Below, piece after piece: positions 1 to 12,130 of a DNA stretch of 64,000 nt (position 1 is its first letter; every line of letters starts with the position of its first letter). The notes under the pieces are model-generated. The model was not told the DNA's origin. It saw only the letters and a program-made list of their open reading frames with translations, and did no database searches. A program made the translations under genes and the position numbers. The stretch comes from Cyprinodon diabolis. Lineage: Eukaryota > Chordata > Actinopteri > Cyprinodontiformes > Cyprinodontidae. Location of the stretch: contig CM060076.1 in NCBI GenBank assembly GCA_030533445.1, positions 5,212,501-5,276,500 of the forward strand, given 5' to 3'.

Positions 1-149
1 AACCTCTGAGTCCCTATTACAAAATCAAACATCCATAAACCATATGGACTCTCTCTGTTTTCATGTCTAAAAGAAGCTGCTTTACAGCCTCAGTCATTAG
101 CGAAGGGATGAAGAGACAGAACCATGATGATTTTTTAAAATCTATTTTA

Positions 150-3100
150 ATGCCTTTATTTCTAATTCTGACACTTCAGTTCACGGGTAAGATATAATAT
201 ACATTCATTAAACAATATTTAGGAGGGCCATTAAACATGTTACTAGAGAGTGTTTAATATTTATTATGTTTTGTTTGTTGCCTAAAAGCAGAAGCTGAGA
301 CGTTCTAATAAGCTTGTGTTAAATCTTGATCTTAACCTATTTGTAGGCAGTAATTTGTTACACAGTCTTCCATGTTTTCACTGCAGCAGCTGCTGGGCAA
401 CAACGAGCTTTCTTCACTGTTAAAGTCGGTGATGAGGTCACTTTACCCTGTGCAAATGGAGGACAAGAGAAAGATAACAGTGACAGAATAGAATGGGAGT
501 TTGATCATCCAGGAAGCAAAACCGTATCGTTGTTCAGACGAGGGATTTTCACAGAGGAAGCTAAAGCTAAATCAGGCAGACTGAGTGTTACAGGAAACTG
601 TTCTCTGGTCATTAAGAATGTCACAGCAGATGATTTTGGTCATTACTACTGCAGAAGGAAGACAACAGACCAAAAACTCAGCCTCATTAAGGTTGATCTG
701 AATGTTGTCACAAGTGAGTATTTATATTACACTGTTATTCAGTCAAAGTGTCCCTCATTAATTCAGCAATGAAGCTGGATTTACTCTTGTTGTCTTTTTT
801 TAATATCTCCATATTTCCAGTGACTGAACAGAAGAACAATGAGGAAGTCACCTTTAACTGCTCTGTATTAGCTTCTCCCGTCTGCAAACATACAGTGGTG
901 TGGCTGTATGAGGGAAAAAACAAAACATCTCCAGACAAGAACACACCAACTTCCTGCTCAGCAGTTCTCACAATCCCATCATCTCAGCTCAACCATTCTA
1001 AGTTTTATGAGTTATTAAAGTGCAAAGCTACAAACAGTTATGATAGAAAAGACCAACTGTTTACCTTCAGGCATCAGTCATCAGGAGAGAAGACAGGTGA
1101 GATAAATTTCTCAACATCATCTTAAATAAAAAAATATTTCTTTTTTTTTTTTTGCTGTGCATTTAATGAGTTTAATATAATTTAAAATATCATGTATCTA
1201 AACTGCTGCTTGTTTTCAGGTAATAATACCACTACTGGCTTCATTAACACAAACGAATCAACATCTACAGAAGAATCAACATTAGCTGCAGTAACTAAAT
1301 CACAGAGAACAGAGTCAGTTTTTTCATCAAACAGTGCATTTCCAACATCGGTTACTCCAACAACAACCCGACTTACCAAAATGAGTCGAACTAAATCCCG
1401 AGGTACAAATGGATTTTATTTAGCGTTTAAATTTAAAGCCCTGCAGGTGTAGACCAGTTTTTAGTTATTCAGTTATCAGACGTTAGAGCAAACCTTGTTT
1501 GATGGACAGACAGCCATTAAACATCTTAGTGTTTTTTTAGGTCTGCAATGAAATAAAAGTACTATCAGAAGATAAGAACAATTTATACAGTATAAAGTTT
1601 GGGAGAAATTAATATAATTGCTGAAACAAAGTAAAACACAGGATCCACATAACTGATGATCTTTTCATTTTTTAATGATAAACCTACTCTAATGTGACAT
1701 CTGTCGGCTACAGTAAAGTAAACAAATGGGAATATCCACTAAATAAATCCATACCAATCCTTTAATTGCAAACAAAGCCTGCATTTTAGGGGTGCTTATT
1801 TTTGGTGCCACTGACTGTGCTTAATATCCATCATCTTTTTAACAGGTTGGATTTGGTGGACTTCTATGTTTTCTGTGGTGTTAGCAGGACTCATAATAAC
1901 TGTGATAGTAACCATCAGGCTACGGAAAACTAAAGGTCAGAACAATCACTTATTCATTTTATAAAGATATTTGAGACTTTTATGATCTCAAACTACAGTA
2001 CTTGCTCTTCTAACGTGCACAAGGAGAGATAAAGAAACATTAACCTTCAAAACAATGATTGGATGGATAAAAACATCCACATATACATGTTTTGAACTTT
2101 TATGAGTTAAAAATTTTCATTCTAAACCCATCTCTTCTCTTTCAGGAAATACGAGGGAACCTGAAGAAAGAGTTGTGAGTTTAAACATTCAAAAACAACA
2201 TCTCTGAATCTTTCACATTTTCTGTTACGCTTGTATTTTGCCATTTTTGGACTTTTACCAACCACGAAAAGAAGTGGTAGTTAGCTCAGATTCTTCCATG
2301 ACTCAGTTATATAAAAAAAACAGTGTAGAATGACAACACATCCTTCATCAGCTATATATACGTAATTGTGATCGAAAACAAACTGATAAAACAATTTTAC
2401 CGAAAGAGGAAGTCCAATTACTAAAAAGAAAAACCGCAAGAGACAGTTTTATTGCTATATACTAGTAGGAGTAGATCTCTAGGAAGGTGTGTTACTAAGG
2501 AGTCCCTCTGTTTCGATGTCCTTCAGGAGGTTGACCCTGTGAAGAATGTTTATACATACATCACCTTCTCCAAGAAGTCCAAGAAGAAGAAAAGCAAGCC
2601 TGCAGCTCCAGTATGTTCAAACCTTGTATTTAAGATATTATTTATTTATATAGCAAATGGTATGAACCAATGTGCAAAAATTTGTCTATCCTTTATAACC
2701 TTATTTTAATTTTCCTTTAATCTTTCAAAGAATTCACGGATTGCCTTTAGGGTTGGGAATTGATAAGATTTTCACGATTCCGATTCCCTTGTCAATTCTG
2801 TGAAAGGATTCAATTCTTTTTCAATTCTCTTATCGATTCTGTGAATAAAAGAACTTGGTAAGTGCACGGTGACATTCGCCTACCTTCGCCTGGGACATTC
2901 TATTTCTGCCTGCCTCGGCGAAAACAAAAGGCTTTGAACGGGAGCTGCCAGCCTCTGATTCAGCCAGGCTACCCCCCCTGATTTAAATAAACGAGTGTCA
3001 CCTTTCTCTCGCTCCTTGAACTGCGGAGCATCTTTGTAGCATGCTTCATTACATCCATTGCAATAGCTAGAATCATGTAAGAATTCCAGCTACCTGTAGT

Positions 3101-6100
3101 TGTAATTAAACATGCTAGCAATCAAGGGCTGGATTAACGAGGAAGGCACACTCCCTTAACAACCCCAGAGAGAGGTGGGTAGTGATGTTATGAGATGAGC
3201 CAAGGCTTCGAGGCTTGTGTTGAGTAATGGAAGGGGCGTTTCCCTGAAGCGCATGTCGAGGCGTGATTCATTTAGAGGAGGGGCCAAAATTGATGACGTC
3301 CGAGGCCTCGCTACCATGATACCATGTGACCACTTCAGGAAGTGGTTCAGAAAGCGCAAGAATTTTGACAGGCATCTAAACAGCCTCAGAATTCACTCAA
3401 GATGTGGAGTTTGTAGGAGTTGCTGTCAGCTGGATAGAGTTTGGATAGATTCTAAGAATAGATTGGTGGGAAAAACAACAAATCTAGTTGCTTTAAACTA
3501 TTTTGGTTGGAATAAACAATGTAATGATCAAAATCTGAGCAAGCCATCGGGCAAAGTTGTAACAGTACTAAGGAGTATTTTCTACGTTGAATGGTTAACC
3601 TCATAAGTGGCGTCATCTATATGACATAGACTCCCTCTCCTGAGGTTGATGGTTCAAGACCTTGCTTTGAGTTTTGAAAGTTAGGATTATATTTAATTAT
3701 TTTGGCTAATGAGACTAATTTGCATAGGTTTGCCCTTGTAAAAATATAGATTGGGTAAAAACGCTGGCAAATTAGGTTAGCTTAGCCAAAAGATTGGTTG
3801 TACAAATACCTTCCAACCCAATTAAAACCAAAAACTGTGGAGAAACTATTATATTTGATTAAAAATGACTTTCATTTTGCTCATCATTGCCCAATTTGCA
3901 CAAACACTTTCACTGTCTGTTTGAGTTTATTCAAAGATATTTTAGACTTAAAAAAAAAAAACTTATTTTATTATACACTCCAACCATTAACAACTTAAAA
4001 GGAACTTAAAAGGGGTGGACAAAAAGAGAAACATCCATCCATCCATCCATCCATCCATCCATCCATCCATCCATCCATCTTCCTCCGCTTATCCGGGGTC
4101 GGGTCGCGGGGGCAGCAGCTTAAGAAGGGAGGCCCAGACTTCCCTCTCCCCAGCCACTTCTTCCAGCTCTTCAGGAGGAACCCCAAGGCGTTCCCAGGCC
4201 AGCCGAGAAACATAGCCTCTCCAGCGTGTCCTGGGTCTTCCCTGGGGCCCCCGGTGGGATGTGCCCGGAACACCTCACCAGGGAGGGGTCTAGGAGGCAT
4301 CCTAAACAGATGCGCAAGCCACCTCAACTGGCTCCTCTCGACGTGGAGGAGCAGCGGCTCTTCTCCGAGTCCCTCCCGGATGACAGAGCTTCTAACCCTA
4401 TCTCTAAGGGAGAGCCCAGCCACCCTACGGAGGAAACCCATTTCGGCCGCTTGTATCCGCGATCTCGTTCTTTCGGTCATGACCCAGAGTTCATGACCAT
4501 AGATGAGGGTAGGAACGTAGATCGACCGGTAAATCGAGAGCTTCGCTTTTTGACTCAGCTCTCTCTTCACCACGACGGACCGGTACAGCGCCCGCTTCAC
4601 GGCAGACTACCCTTTTCCGGCTCAAGAAACAATTGCAAAAAATTACAGATTTGATTACAAACTGTAGTTCTGCTCTCCACCAGTAGGTGGTGACATGTTC
4701 ACATGGAGCCTCATGAACTGTGGGGATCGTGGAAGCAGTTAGCCCAAACTGTTCAATGCCTCATGAGGCTTTATCTCTACGGAGCCCCCTAGTGGACATG
4801 GGGATTTTTTTTTTCTTTTGTGTTCCCTCGCAAAACCTTTTGCATTACCTCGCAAAACCTGGCAGTGGAGTTATTGATTTTTATTTGCAACGTTTTGCTG
4901 TTGTTTTACCATTTGCAGATGGTCCATAACCACTTGCCTGGCCGTTGCCTGTGCATAGCGATCAATGTAATACATCCAGCTCGGAGAACGGCTCGTTTTT
5001 CTCGAAAATAACGCTTTTTGATTTTTGTAGTATGTAGTCTGTGCTATCAGGACATGAAAGAGGCGTCATTTGTGTTTCAACAAGAAGTCCGAATCTTTGA
5101 ATATCTTTCTAACTTTACCGAAGTAAGGTTTTGCGTGGGAACGCGAAACTTTCGCAAAAGGTTTTGCGAGGTAACGCAAAAGGTTTTGCGAGGTAACGCA
5201 ATACTTTTGCGAGGGAAAGCAAAAGAAATAAAAATCCCCATGTCCCTAGGGGGCTCCGTAAATCTCAACATCACTAGAGGTAGGAAATTGCTTTATTTCC
5301 AGAAATGGCATATGATTTCCTAGGAACCACAATAAGCAATGCCAGTGATATAAAACTAGCTACTTACCAGCAGAGTTGCCTCCCATGCTGGCTGTAACTT
5401 TAGCTTCTGTCTGGAAGCATCAAAAACGCGGCATTTGTTAAAATGTATGCCATGTTGTGTGCGCAGGTGTTTCTGCATGTTGGATGTATTTCCTCCCACG
5501 GATGTGATTGGCACTTTGCAAAGCGCCTGCAAAGTGCCTTGTTACCATCTGTCTCTTCCTTAAAATGAAGCCAAACTTTCGATCGCTTTGACCGATTTTG
5601 TTTTGCTTTTCTAGACTTACGCCTGTTCACGTCGTACTTGCTTATAGAATGCCGTGTGCGTGACTTGCGTAAAAAATTGATGCAAGTCGTGCAGCCCAGA
5701 GCGGCTCTGGTGCTGCCTGGAATTGATAAGAGAATCGTTAAGCGAGCTGCCAAACGGTGCCATCTAATTGGAACACACAGAACCGGTTCTGAACAGGAAA
5801 CGGTTTTCGATTCCCATCCCTATTTGCCTTTATGTGCAGTTTTTGAAATAGGCTAGATATCAGGAAGCAATATTCCTCTGATTGACTGGAATTTACAATC
5901 ATAACCCATTCTTGCTAATCTGCTTCCACTGTGCACAAAACAGCAGTGATAATCTGAGTATTTAAGGCAACTATATGTAAAATGTTCTAAAATGGCATTT
6001 TAATACGAATTTATTGTTTCATTCCAGGTCCCTAACACGGTCATTTACAGCACCCTGCAACCTTTTTCTCCAGCAGAATCTCCTTACTCTACTGTGTTCT

Positions 6101-6102
6101 AA
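150..6102 (+). CDS. Gene 1: inhibitory-type two-Ig-domain transmembrane receptor
   Basis: Eight exons join in frame: 150-186, 387-713, 821-1096, 1220-1402, 1846-1935, 2146-2174, 2527-2610 and 6028-6102, giving about 366 residues. An in-frame ATG at 108 would add 14 residues; I prefer 150 because it places the hydrophobic leader ([12 protein letters not shown]) at the N-terminus. D1 is V-like, with B-strand Cys (TLPC), an extra NCS cysteine in strand E, and the F-strand DFGHYYC signature. D2 has four cysteines and a VVWLYEG C-strand. A Thr/Ser-rich stalk of about 60 residues leads to a membrane segment ([16 protein letters not shown]). The tail contains NVYTYI, a canonical ITIM (VIYSTL) and SPYSTV. 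Known biology: such tyrosines recruit SHP phosphatases, so an inhibitory surface receptor is inferred; the ligand is unknown. All splice sites are GT-AG. The family name is unresolved (NITR-, DICP-, CD300- or SLAM-like). Confidence 0.85.
4034..4624 (-). mobile_element. Truncated Rex/RTE-like LINE (reverse transcriptase C-terminus)
   Basis: The minus strand encodes a reverse-transcriptase C-terminal segment with recognisable pieces ([26 protein letters not shown]), followed by a (GGAT)n 3' tail that appears on the plus strand as (CATC)n at about 4034-4079. The insert is bounded by an exact 7-bp target duplication, AGAAACA, at 4027-4033 and 4625-4631. It is a 5'-truncated dead copy nested in the hAT-like element. 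Clade assignment is from memory of teleost repeats and is uncertain. Confidence 0.8.
4780..5258. mobile_element. Fold-back MITE with long inverted repeats
   Basis: The segment begins CGGAGCCCCCTAG followed by GGACATGGGGAT and ends with the inverse order (ATCCCCATGTCCCTAGGG, GGCTCCG). The inverted arms extend about 80 bp, including the TTTTGCGAGG units. TA dinucleotides flank both ends (4778-4779 and 5259-5260), consistent with a TA target duplication. There is no coding capacity. Nested inside the hAT-like element. Confidence 0.75.
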
Positions 6103-8325
6103 AGACTTTTTTTGTGTTCTATCGATAACAGAAATATTACCCAGTATATTCTTTTATATGCACGTTGTAGATCTGAATCTTGCACTAAAGTTCTAGATCA
6201 GGGTTCTGCAGCCTGTGGCTCTGAAACTGCAAGTGGCTCTTTCGACCGTCTACAATATTTTATAGAAATGTAAAAAAGAATATAAAGAGAAACTGAGAGT
6301 TTTGAATATTTTATATTAGCAAATACCATATTCAGAAGCTTTTTCTTTATTTAAATTATATTTTCCCAACAAATGACATTGAAAAAAAACAGGAATATGT
6401 TTTTAATTCTCTATTTCTTCTCATTCACTTTGAAAGGATGTGCTTATTTTTTTTTTTTTTACATAAAATAATATCCTATTGATCAAAATTCATGCTTCTT
6501 CTTCATGAAATGTTTATACTTTTCTTCTATAAAAGACATGGTGTTATGTCTAATATTGATTGAGTAATCTGAGAAGTGACTGTTTCTAACAAAGTTGCAA
6601 ACGTGAAAGTTGGAGAAATAAAAAAAAGGAAACCACACACTTCTGTTCTCACTATGTTAAATCTCTGATCAACAATTTGCCAGCAGCACACTTTTTCCAA
6701 TATATGTTCTTATAAATCAATCCTCAGACTATTAGCTTTAAAGATCAATGAAAAATAATGAATTTAGTTTAATGTAGAGGTTAAAAAAGCAACACTATTA
6801 CTTTTGACCAGGGATTTGCTAAATTTGAATTATAATTTAATGTTCTGGTCAATGTTCAGCACCTGGAGCTGTCACTGAATGAGTCATGTGACCCAGATCA
6901 GTCTGAGCTCCTCTTTAACACGAGAGCTAACAAAGCTAATGTCAGGTTTGGTGGAGGTTATTTGAGCGCCCAACTGTAGAGATGAGGAGGCAGAGATGAT
7001 TTCTTGCAGATTTAATTTAAATGCAGATGGCAACAGAAGCAAAAACCCATGAACAAAAAGACCGAGAAACACACATGAGGAGCAAAACAATAAAGAGAAT
7101 CCAGCAATGAGCAACTGCACAGAAGGTGTATATACATGGGGGACAGAACAACCTTAAGTTGTAAGTTTGCTTTTAAGGTAGCTTATATGTCTGTTCACAA
7201 CAAAATAAACAACATAACCAGACTTAATTTGTCTGTTATGTTGTTATGATGGGAAATTGTGAAAAAAAAAATGTAAATCAATATATCTCACTGAAAACAT
7301 TACATGCATTTTAGACATTATGAAAAAGAAACTTAAAAAAAAAAGTAAATTTTAATTTCTACATTAATAAATCTTATTTAATACTGCTTTCCACCTTACT
7401 AAACCTGGAGTTAATGGGTCTAGCGCCCTTTGTGGCTAAAAGTTACATAGTGTTGCTTTTAACAATAGTTGCACATTCAAAGGTACTGGGTGGAAAAGCT
7501 TCTGGAAAAGTTTCACTTTCACAGCCATCAAACCTTCTTACTGGGCTAAAAGGAAGTAATATGACAGCCTATATAAGGAAAAACTAGTTTTGTCTTGTGA
7601 GACTGAATTGTGTCATACAGTGTGTGGTCAAGAGTGAATGTTAATGATAAACCAAAGCCCTCACCACATTATATATAAATATATAAACAGTTTTTACATG
7701 TCATGTATTAAGCTACTTTTAAATCATGATCCCAAAATAAAAAAAAGTTTCCAGTTTGGTACAAGTTGAGGTTCTACAAAGGAGATGTGTGAAGATTGAT
7801 CAATCAAATTAAAGATATATTTACTCACAAAAAGAAAACAGTTAAATGAAACATTTCAGGGCTTGGTTTAAATGTTTTATTTTTTTTATAAGTTTTTCTA
7901 TTTTTTTTAATCCATAAAATAAGTTAAAACGTGCTGTTGTTGTGGATCAAATGTCCCATAACCAACACAGTGAAGCAAACTCGCTTAAGCCATACCCCTG
8001 TGACACTGGGTATTTACAGTAGGCAGGTCACACAACTAAATCTTTCTCTTCCACTGGACCTCTGTCAGGATGCAAGGAGAGGCCCAACATTGCAGCTGGA
8101 CATCACCTCACACCTGGTGCAATCTCCAGAGCTATGGTCCATTTTTGGGAATCATCTAAGCACTGCAACCTCTCCACTAGGCTCGTTAAACCTCACATAA
8201 TTAGCAGAGGCTTAACTCACAAGTAAAACTCCATTAAATAAAAAAAAAAGTTTATTAAAGGAAGTGGTGATGAATAAATATAGAGTGAAGATGGTTCAAC
8301 TGAAAAGAATTGCTTGAAAGTTTTG
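6103..8325. other. Gene 1 3' flank and non-coding intergenic sequence
   Basis: An AATAAA at about 6614 is the nearest clear polyadenylation signal after the stop at 6100-6102. A degenerate hAT end begins at 6199 (CAGGGTTCTGCAGCC, then GTGGCTCT), resembling the left end of the element at 8491. The rest is AT-rich with no credible exon or long ORF. Confidence 0.5.
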
Positions 8326-9118
8326 TGTCATGATGGGTCTAATATGTTAAGACCACATGCAGAAGCACTTCACAGACACCGAAAAAGATTTAACAATTTG
8401 TCGTCAGGCACTGTACACAGATAGGTAAAACCTTTCTTCAGCTTGGGGAGGTTCCTGCGATCTGGTGAACAGGAAGCAGAAGCTCTAGGACAGGGGTCGG
8501 CAACCTGCGGCTCTGGAGCCGGATGCGGCTCTTTAGCCTCCCCCTTGTGGCTCCCTGGAGCTTTTTAAAAAATTTATAAAAATCAATTCTTTTTTTTGTT
8601 TCAATATGGTGTGCAGTTTGCAAACAAAATTAATGTTTTCCAATGCTTTAAACATTTGTATTATAAATAAATTTAAACAATAATTTGCGTCAAAGCCATA
8701 GAGATCAGTGGTCATAACTTGGAACCAGTGTGGCGCAGTGCCAGGCAAACAAAGCTGCAGGTGTGTCTCGGAATATGAATCCCAAAGGGAAAAAAAGGAA
8801 GATTGCTGATGAGAAAAGAGGATTCAAATAGGCCGACTCCTTTGCTTTCATTATCAATGCTGAACATTTGCCTGCATTTTTGCTTTGTAATGAGAGGGTG
8901 TCAAAAAAATAAAAAGAAAAATTTGGAAAGGCATTTCCAAGGAAGGCTAAATCTGCAGCCCACCACCAAGCTGGGAGTGAGAGAAAAAGTGTGATTGCAG
9001 GATAAATTAGAGGAGTGCAAAGATAGATTTAAGAAGTGGATTGCATTTCCAAACTCCACTACTGCTGCTAGTTTTGTTGCAAGGATGGAAAAAACCATCC
9101 ACAGATCAAACAGGTAGC

Positions 9119-11054
9119 CAGGGCCGGATTTAGGAGGATGGGGGCCCCTGGGCTGGAGTCAGGATGGGGGCCCCTGGGCTAGAGTAAAAAAAAAAAAAAA
9201 ACAAAAAAAACATATATATATATATATATATATTTTTTTTCTTTTTTGTATGTGTTTTTTTTTTAGAGGATGAGCAGAAAATGACCGAACAGTAAGTTTT
9301 GACAACTTACAACTTTAATACACCAGTTGTCACAAACTACAAACAACTCTGAACTCCTTTCTAGAAAGACTAAACCACATGTTGGGATTGAAACTAGAAT
9401 ATGATGCTTGCATCCCAAAATAAAATCACTGAATAGTGAACACAAACTATAAAACAGATTGAGTGCAAGAAAGTGCAATGCTCAAATATACTTTTACAAG
9501 CAAAGCGAGTAAAACAATATTTATACAAATATCCCCAGCATTTACAAGTCCAAATAAGTACAAGTGGAATATATCAAAACTCAAACTTTTTCTTTGGTTT
9601 TAAAGTTCTTGGTAAATAGTGGAGGAAATAAATGTCAAAAAAGTTCTTCTCTGCCAGTCAGACAGAACATGGATATAAACAATATCTTCTGGAAAAAAAA
9701 AGATCAGGCATACTGTAGTTTTCAGAAAATATCCTGACCCAGGTAAGTCCAAAGTGCTGCCCTCTGAAGGATTTTCTACAGCCCCTGGTTCTCAATAAAA
9801 GCAGAGGTGGGTGCAAATGAACAATTTTCATCTTCTAGACCAAGGTTTTTACAGAGAACATCTTGAAAAATATGAAGAACAAAATACAGATTTCCATTTA
9901 TTAATGACACTTTTGCATTCAACTTCTTTGTAGGAACTCGAACCACAAACACGACCTAAATTTACTCAAACGCAAACCAAATAAGAAAACAATACTAAAC
10001 CCTGAAAAGTTTGAAACTTTGAGCCTGTCTTATAAGGCAGACATGCACAATCTTTGTTTTGTATCTACAATCATTTAAATTTTTACTTTAATTTAGCAGA
10101 TAAACTTTAAAAAAGACCAAGTTTGTTTTCAAATTATTTTACAGTTCCAAAGTTCTTTTAACATAATTTTAACCCTCATGTCAAAAAGTTCCCGGGATAA
10201 CGGCGAGCACAGCGTTCATTTGATTCACCGTGTTTTTCACATCGGCTGTGAGATGGGCACGCATGGAGTCACAGATTAACAGCGATGGTGATGCGTGGAA
10301 AAAAACACCTGGTTTCCTCACATACACCTGCCTCAGCCACTCTTTCATCATCTCCTCATCCATCCAGCCCTTTTCATTTGCCTTAATATCATATGTCATC
10401 AGAGCGATGTGTCTGTCTCGCTGTCAGCTCCCAGATCAGCTTCTCTGATTGGTTGATGCAGCGCGTCCAGCAGCAAAACTTCAATTTTACCATCTCAAGC
10501 AGCAGCAGCGCGTCAAGCGCGTCAGATGCTTAAACGCTCCCGACGCGCTGTGCCTGCTGCTCAAAATGCGCTGCGGGACCTTTTGCTGCGCCTATACGCG
10601 CGTCAACCATTGACTTTGCATGTAAACTCGCTGCTTCTGCTGCACCTGCTGCGTCCGGTTCACACCGAGTCGAGCGGTTGAATAACAGCGAGCACAGCAT
10701 TCATTTGTTTCACCATCTTTTTCTCATCAGCTGTGAGATGGGCACACATGGAGTCAAAGATTAACAGCGATGTTGAGTGTAAAAAACCACCTGGTCTCCT
10801 TACATTCACCTCCCTCAGCCACTCTTTCATCATCTTCTCAATGAGGGGGTCTCAAAAGTCGCAGTTACAACACACATAGGGCGCACCGCACATTTTGAGG
10901 GGAAAAAAAGACGTTTATTTGCGCCTTATAGTCGTGAAAATACGGTAAATTCTGACACTATCCATTCACAAAAATATAAAACATCCTTCGGGGCCCCCGA
11001 ACGCCGGGGCCCCGGGCTGCAGCCCCGGTAAGCCCCTGCAAAAATCCGGCCCAA
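9119..11054. mobile_element. Second DNA transposon nested inside the hAT element
   Basis: The left end is CAGGGCCGGATTTAGG; the right end is AAAATCCGGCCCAA, inverted over about 10 bp. Flanking direct repeats are caggtagc (9111-9118) and taggtagc (11055-11062), 7 of 8 matching. Its interior carries pogo/Tigger-like transposase remnants, a (TA)n tract at 9212-9232, and a GC-rich 3' part. It may be composite, since the pogo ends and the outer ends belong to different superfamilies. Confidence 0.65.
10181..10399 (-). pseudogene. pogo/Tigger-like (DDE_1) transposase fragment
   Basis: The minus strand reads an open 72-codon piece containing NEKGWMDEEMMKEWL and SLLICDSMRAHLT, typical of the catalytic core of pogo-type transposases; the Asp of ICDS would be a DDE residue. 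It is only a fragment. A diverged second copy of part of the segment lies at about 10685-10840, so the region has a partial tandem duplication. The pogo-type end (GCGCCTTATAGTCGTG then AATACGGTA, about 10921-10946) lies just beyond. Confidence 0.75.
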
Positions 11055-12130
11055 TAGGTAGCGCTTTGATGCAGGTATCTGAACTTTCCTCCATTTTTTC
11101 CCCAAATCCTAAAAATATTAATCAGACCAAGGAACGATGGTGACGGAGGATGTGGGATTTCGGGGTTAGAGAGCTCAGCTCTGATGTCACTTCCTGCTTG
11201 GTTCCTCATGACTCAATAAACTCCTCCCAACAGAAACACGTCCAGCATAGAAAGATTTCTTAATTGTTTTTCTATAATTTCATCATTGCAAGAAAACTTA
11301 AACCGCGCAGTGAAGGTGGTGAAGCGGCGCTCGGTGAAGCGGTGGGCGATGGGAGTGTTCACTGTTCCTCCGTCACCTCAAGCTACTATGTGACATTTGC
11401 TTCAGGATAAACATTTAATCGTGAATGCTTATTATATATTTAAGCCCATATAGTCCTTTTCTATAGTGGAATAATACACTTAGCCCGTGTTGCTATACGA
11501 GGCTTATATAAGGTCTTTACATTTTTGCAGCTCCAGACATATTATTTTTTTTTTGGTCCAATGTGGCTCTTTGAGCAGTTTGGGTTGCCGACCCCTGCTC
11601 TAGGAGGAGATCAGAGTGGTGAGTTCAAGGACTGTGGGAAAACTGGCCGATGGTAGTTGGGGAAGGTTTTCTGAGATCCCGTTAGTGTAGGCTTGGTCTG
11701 TAGAAGGTTTGGGTCGTTGGAGGGCGGACAGGCAAACTATGGAAATCCTGAGGAGCTACTTAGCAGACTGACTCTTGGTTCCTGAAGGGCTCAGCGTTCA
11801 GATGAGGAGATCTGTCTCCTTTTCTCAGTGTGACGAGCATTTCCCTTCCAGACTTGAAGGGCCAGCTTATCCAGAAGATCTGGAAAATCCTGCTGGAGAA
11901 TCAAAGACAAAATAAGATGGGGACTGAAGTGCTATGAAGACACTTAGACTCAAAGTTGAATCAGCAAACTCAAAGGGGCTAGAGTACCCAATACTGGCAA
12001 ACACTCTGGTTAGGAAGTGAAGACAGTCTGCTCCTTAAATACTCCTCAGGGACTGATGACCCAATAGGCTGCAGGTGTGAGGTGAGAAGAACAGGAACAT
12101 CCTCCAGACCAGCAGAGGACAATGGCACCA

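Larger units (their letters stand above)
2748..5822. mobile_element. hAT-like DNA transposon (non-autonomous) in the last intron of gene 1
   Basis: The left end reads TAGGGTTGGGAATTGATAA and the inverted right end TAGGGATGGGAATCGAAAA, 16 of 19 positions matching. The element is flanked by near-identical 8-bp direct repeats (attgcctt at 2740-2747, tttgcctt at 5823-5830; one mismatch). Terminal (T/C)AGGG and an 8-bp duplication are hAT hallmarks. I see no intact transposase; the interior holds a LINE fragment and a fold-back element. It separates the two tyrosine-motif tail exons of gene 1 without touching splice sites. Confidence 0.75.
8491..11597. mobile_element. hAT DNA transposon with perfect 8-bp target duplication
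   Basis: Ends are CAGGGGTCGGCAACC (left) and GGTTGCCGACCCCTG (right), perfectly inverted. The direct repeat CTCTAGGA flanks both sides (8483-8490 and 11598-11605). Between 8820 and 8940 the plus strand retains a degraded BED-finger-like segment of a hAT transposase (AFLLCNERVS-type reading, interrupted by stops). The rest is non-coding, with a second transposon nested at 9119-11054. The exact duplication suggests a relatively young insertion. Confidence 0.9.
8326..12130 (-). mobile_element. LTR-like repeat family B, reverse copy, split by nested transposons
   Basis: The sequence from TGTCATGATGGG onward (8326-8490) and from about 11606 to 12130 matches, on the opposite strand, the unit at about 25090-25652 and the reverse copy at 53077-53640. 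Shared pieces are the CCACATGCAGAA(A/G)CAC block and the 'tactggcaaacactctgg' block. A hAT element has split it. The distal boundary near 12130 is approximate. Confidence 0.55.

Noticed and set aside
387..713. NITR assignment for the V-like domains
   Set aside because: No FGxG-type joining motif follows strand F in any D1 here; the exons end right after strand G.
3995..4600. 201-codon minus-strand ORF that looks like a gene
   Set aside because: It is a reverse-transcriptase C-terminus with a (GGAT)n tail and a 7-bp target duplication: a truncated LINE.
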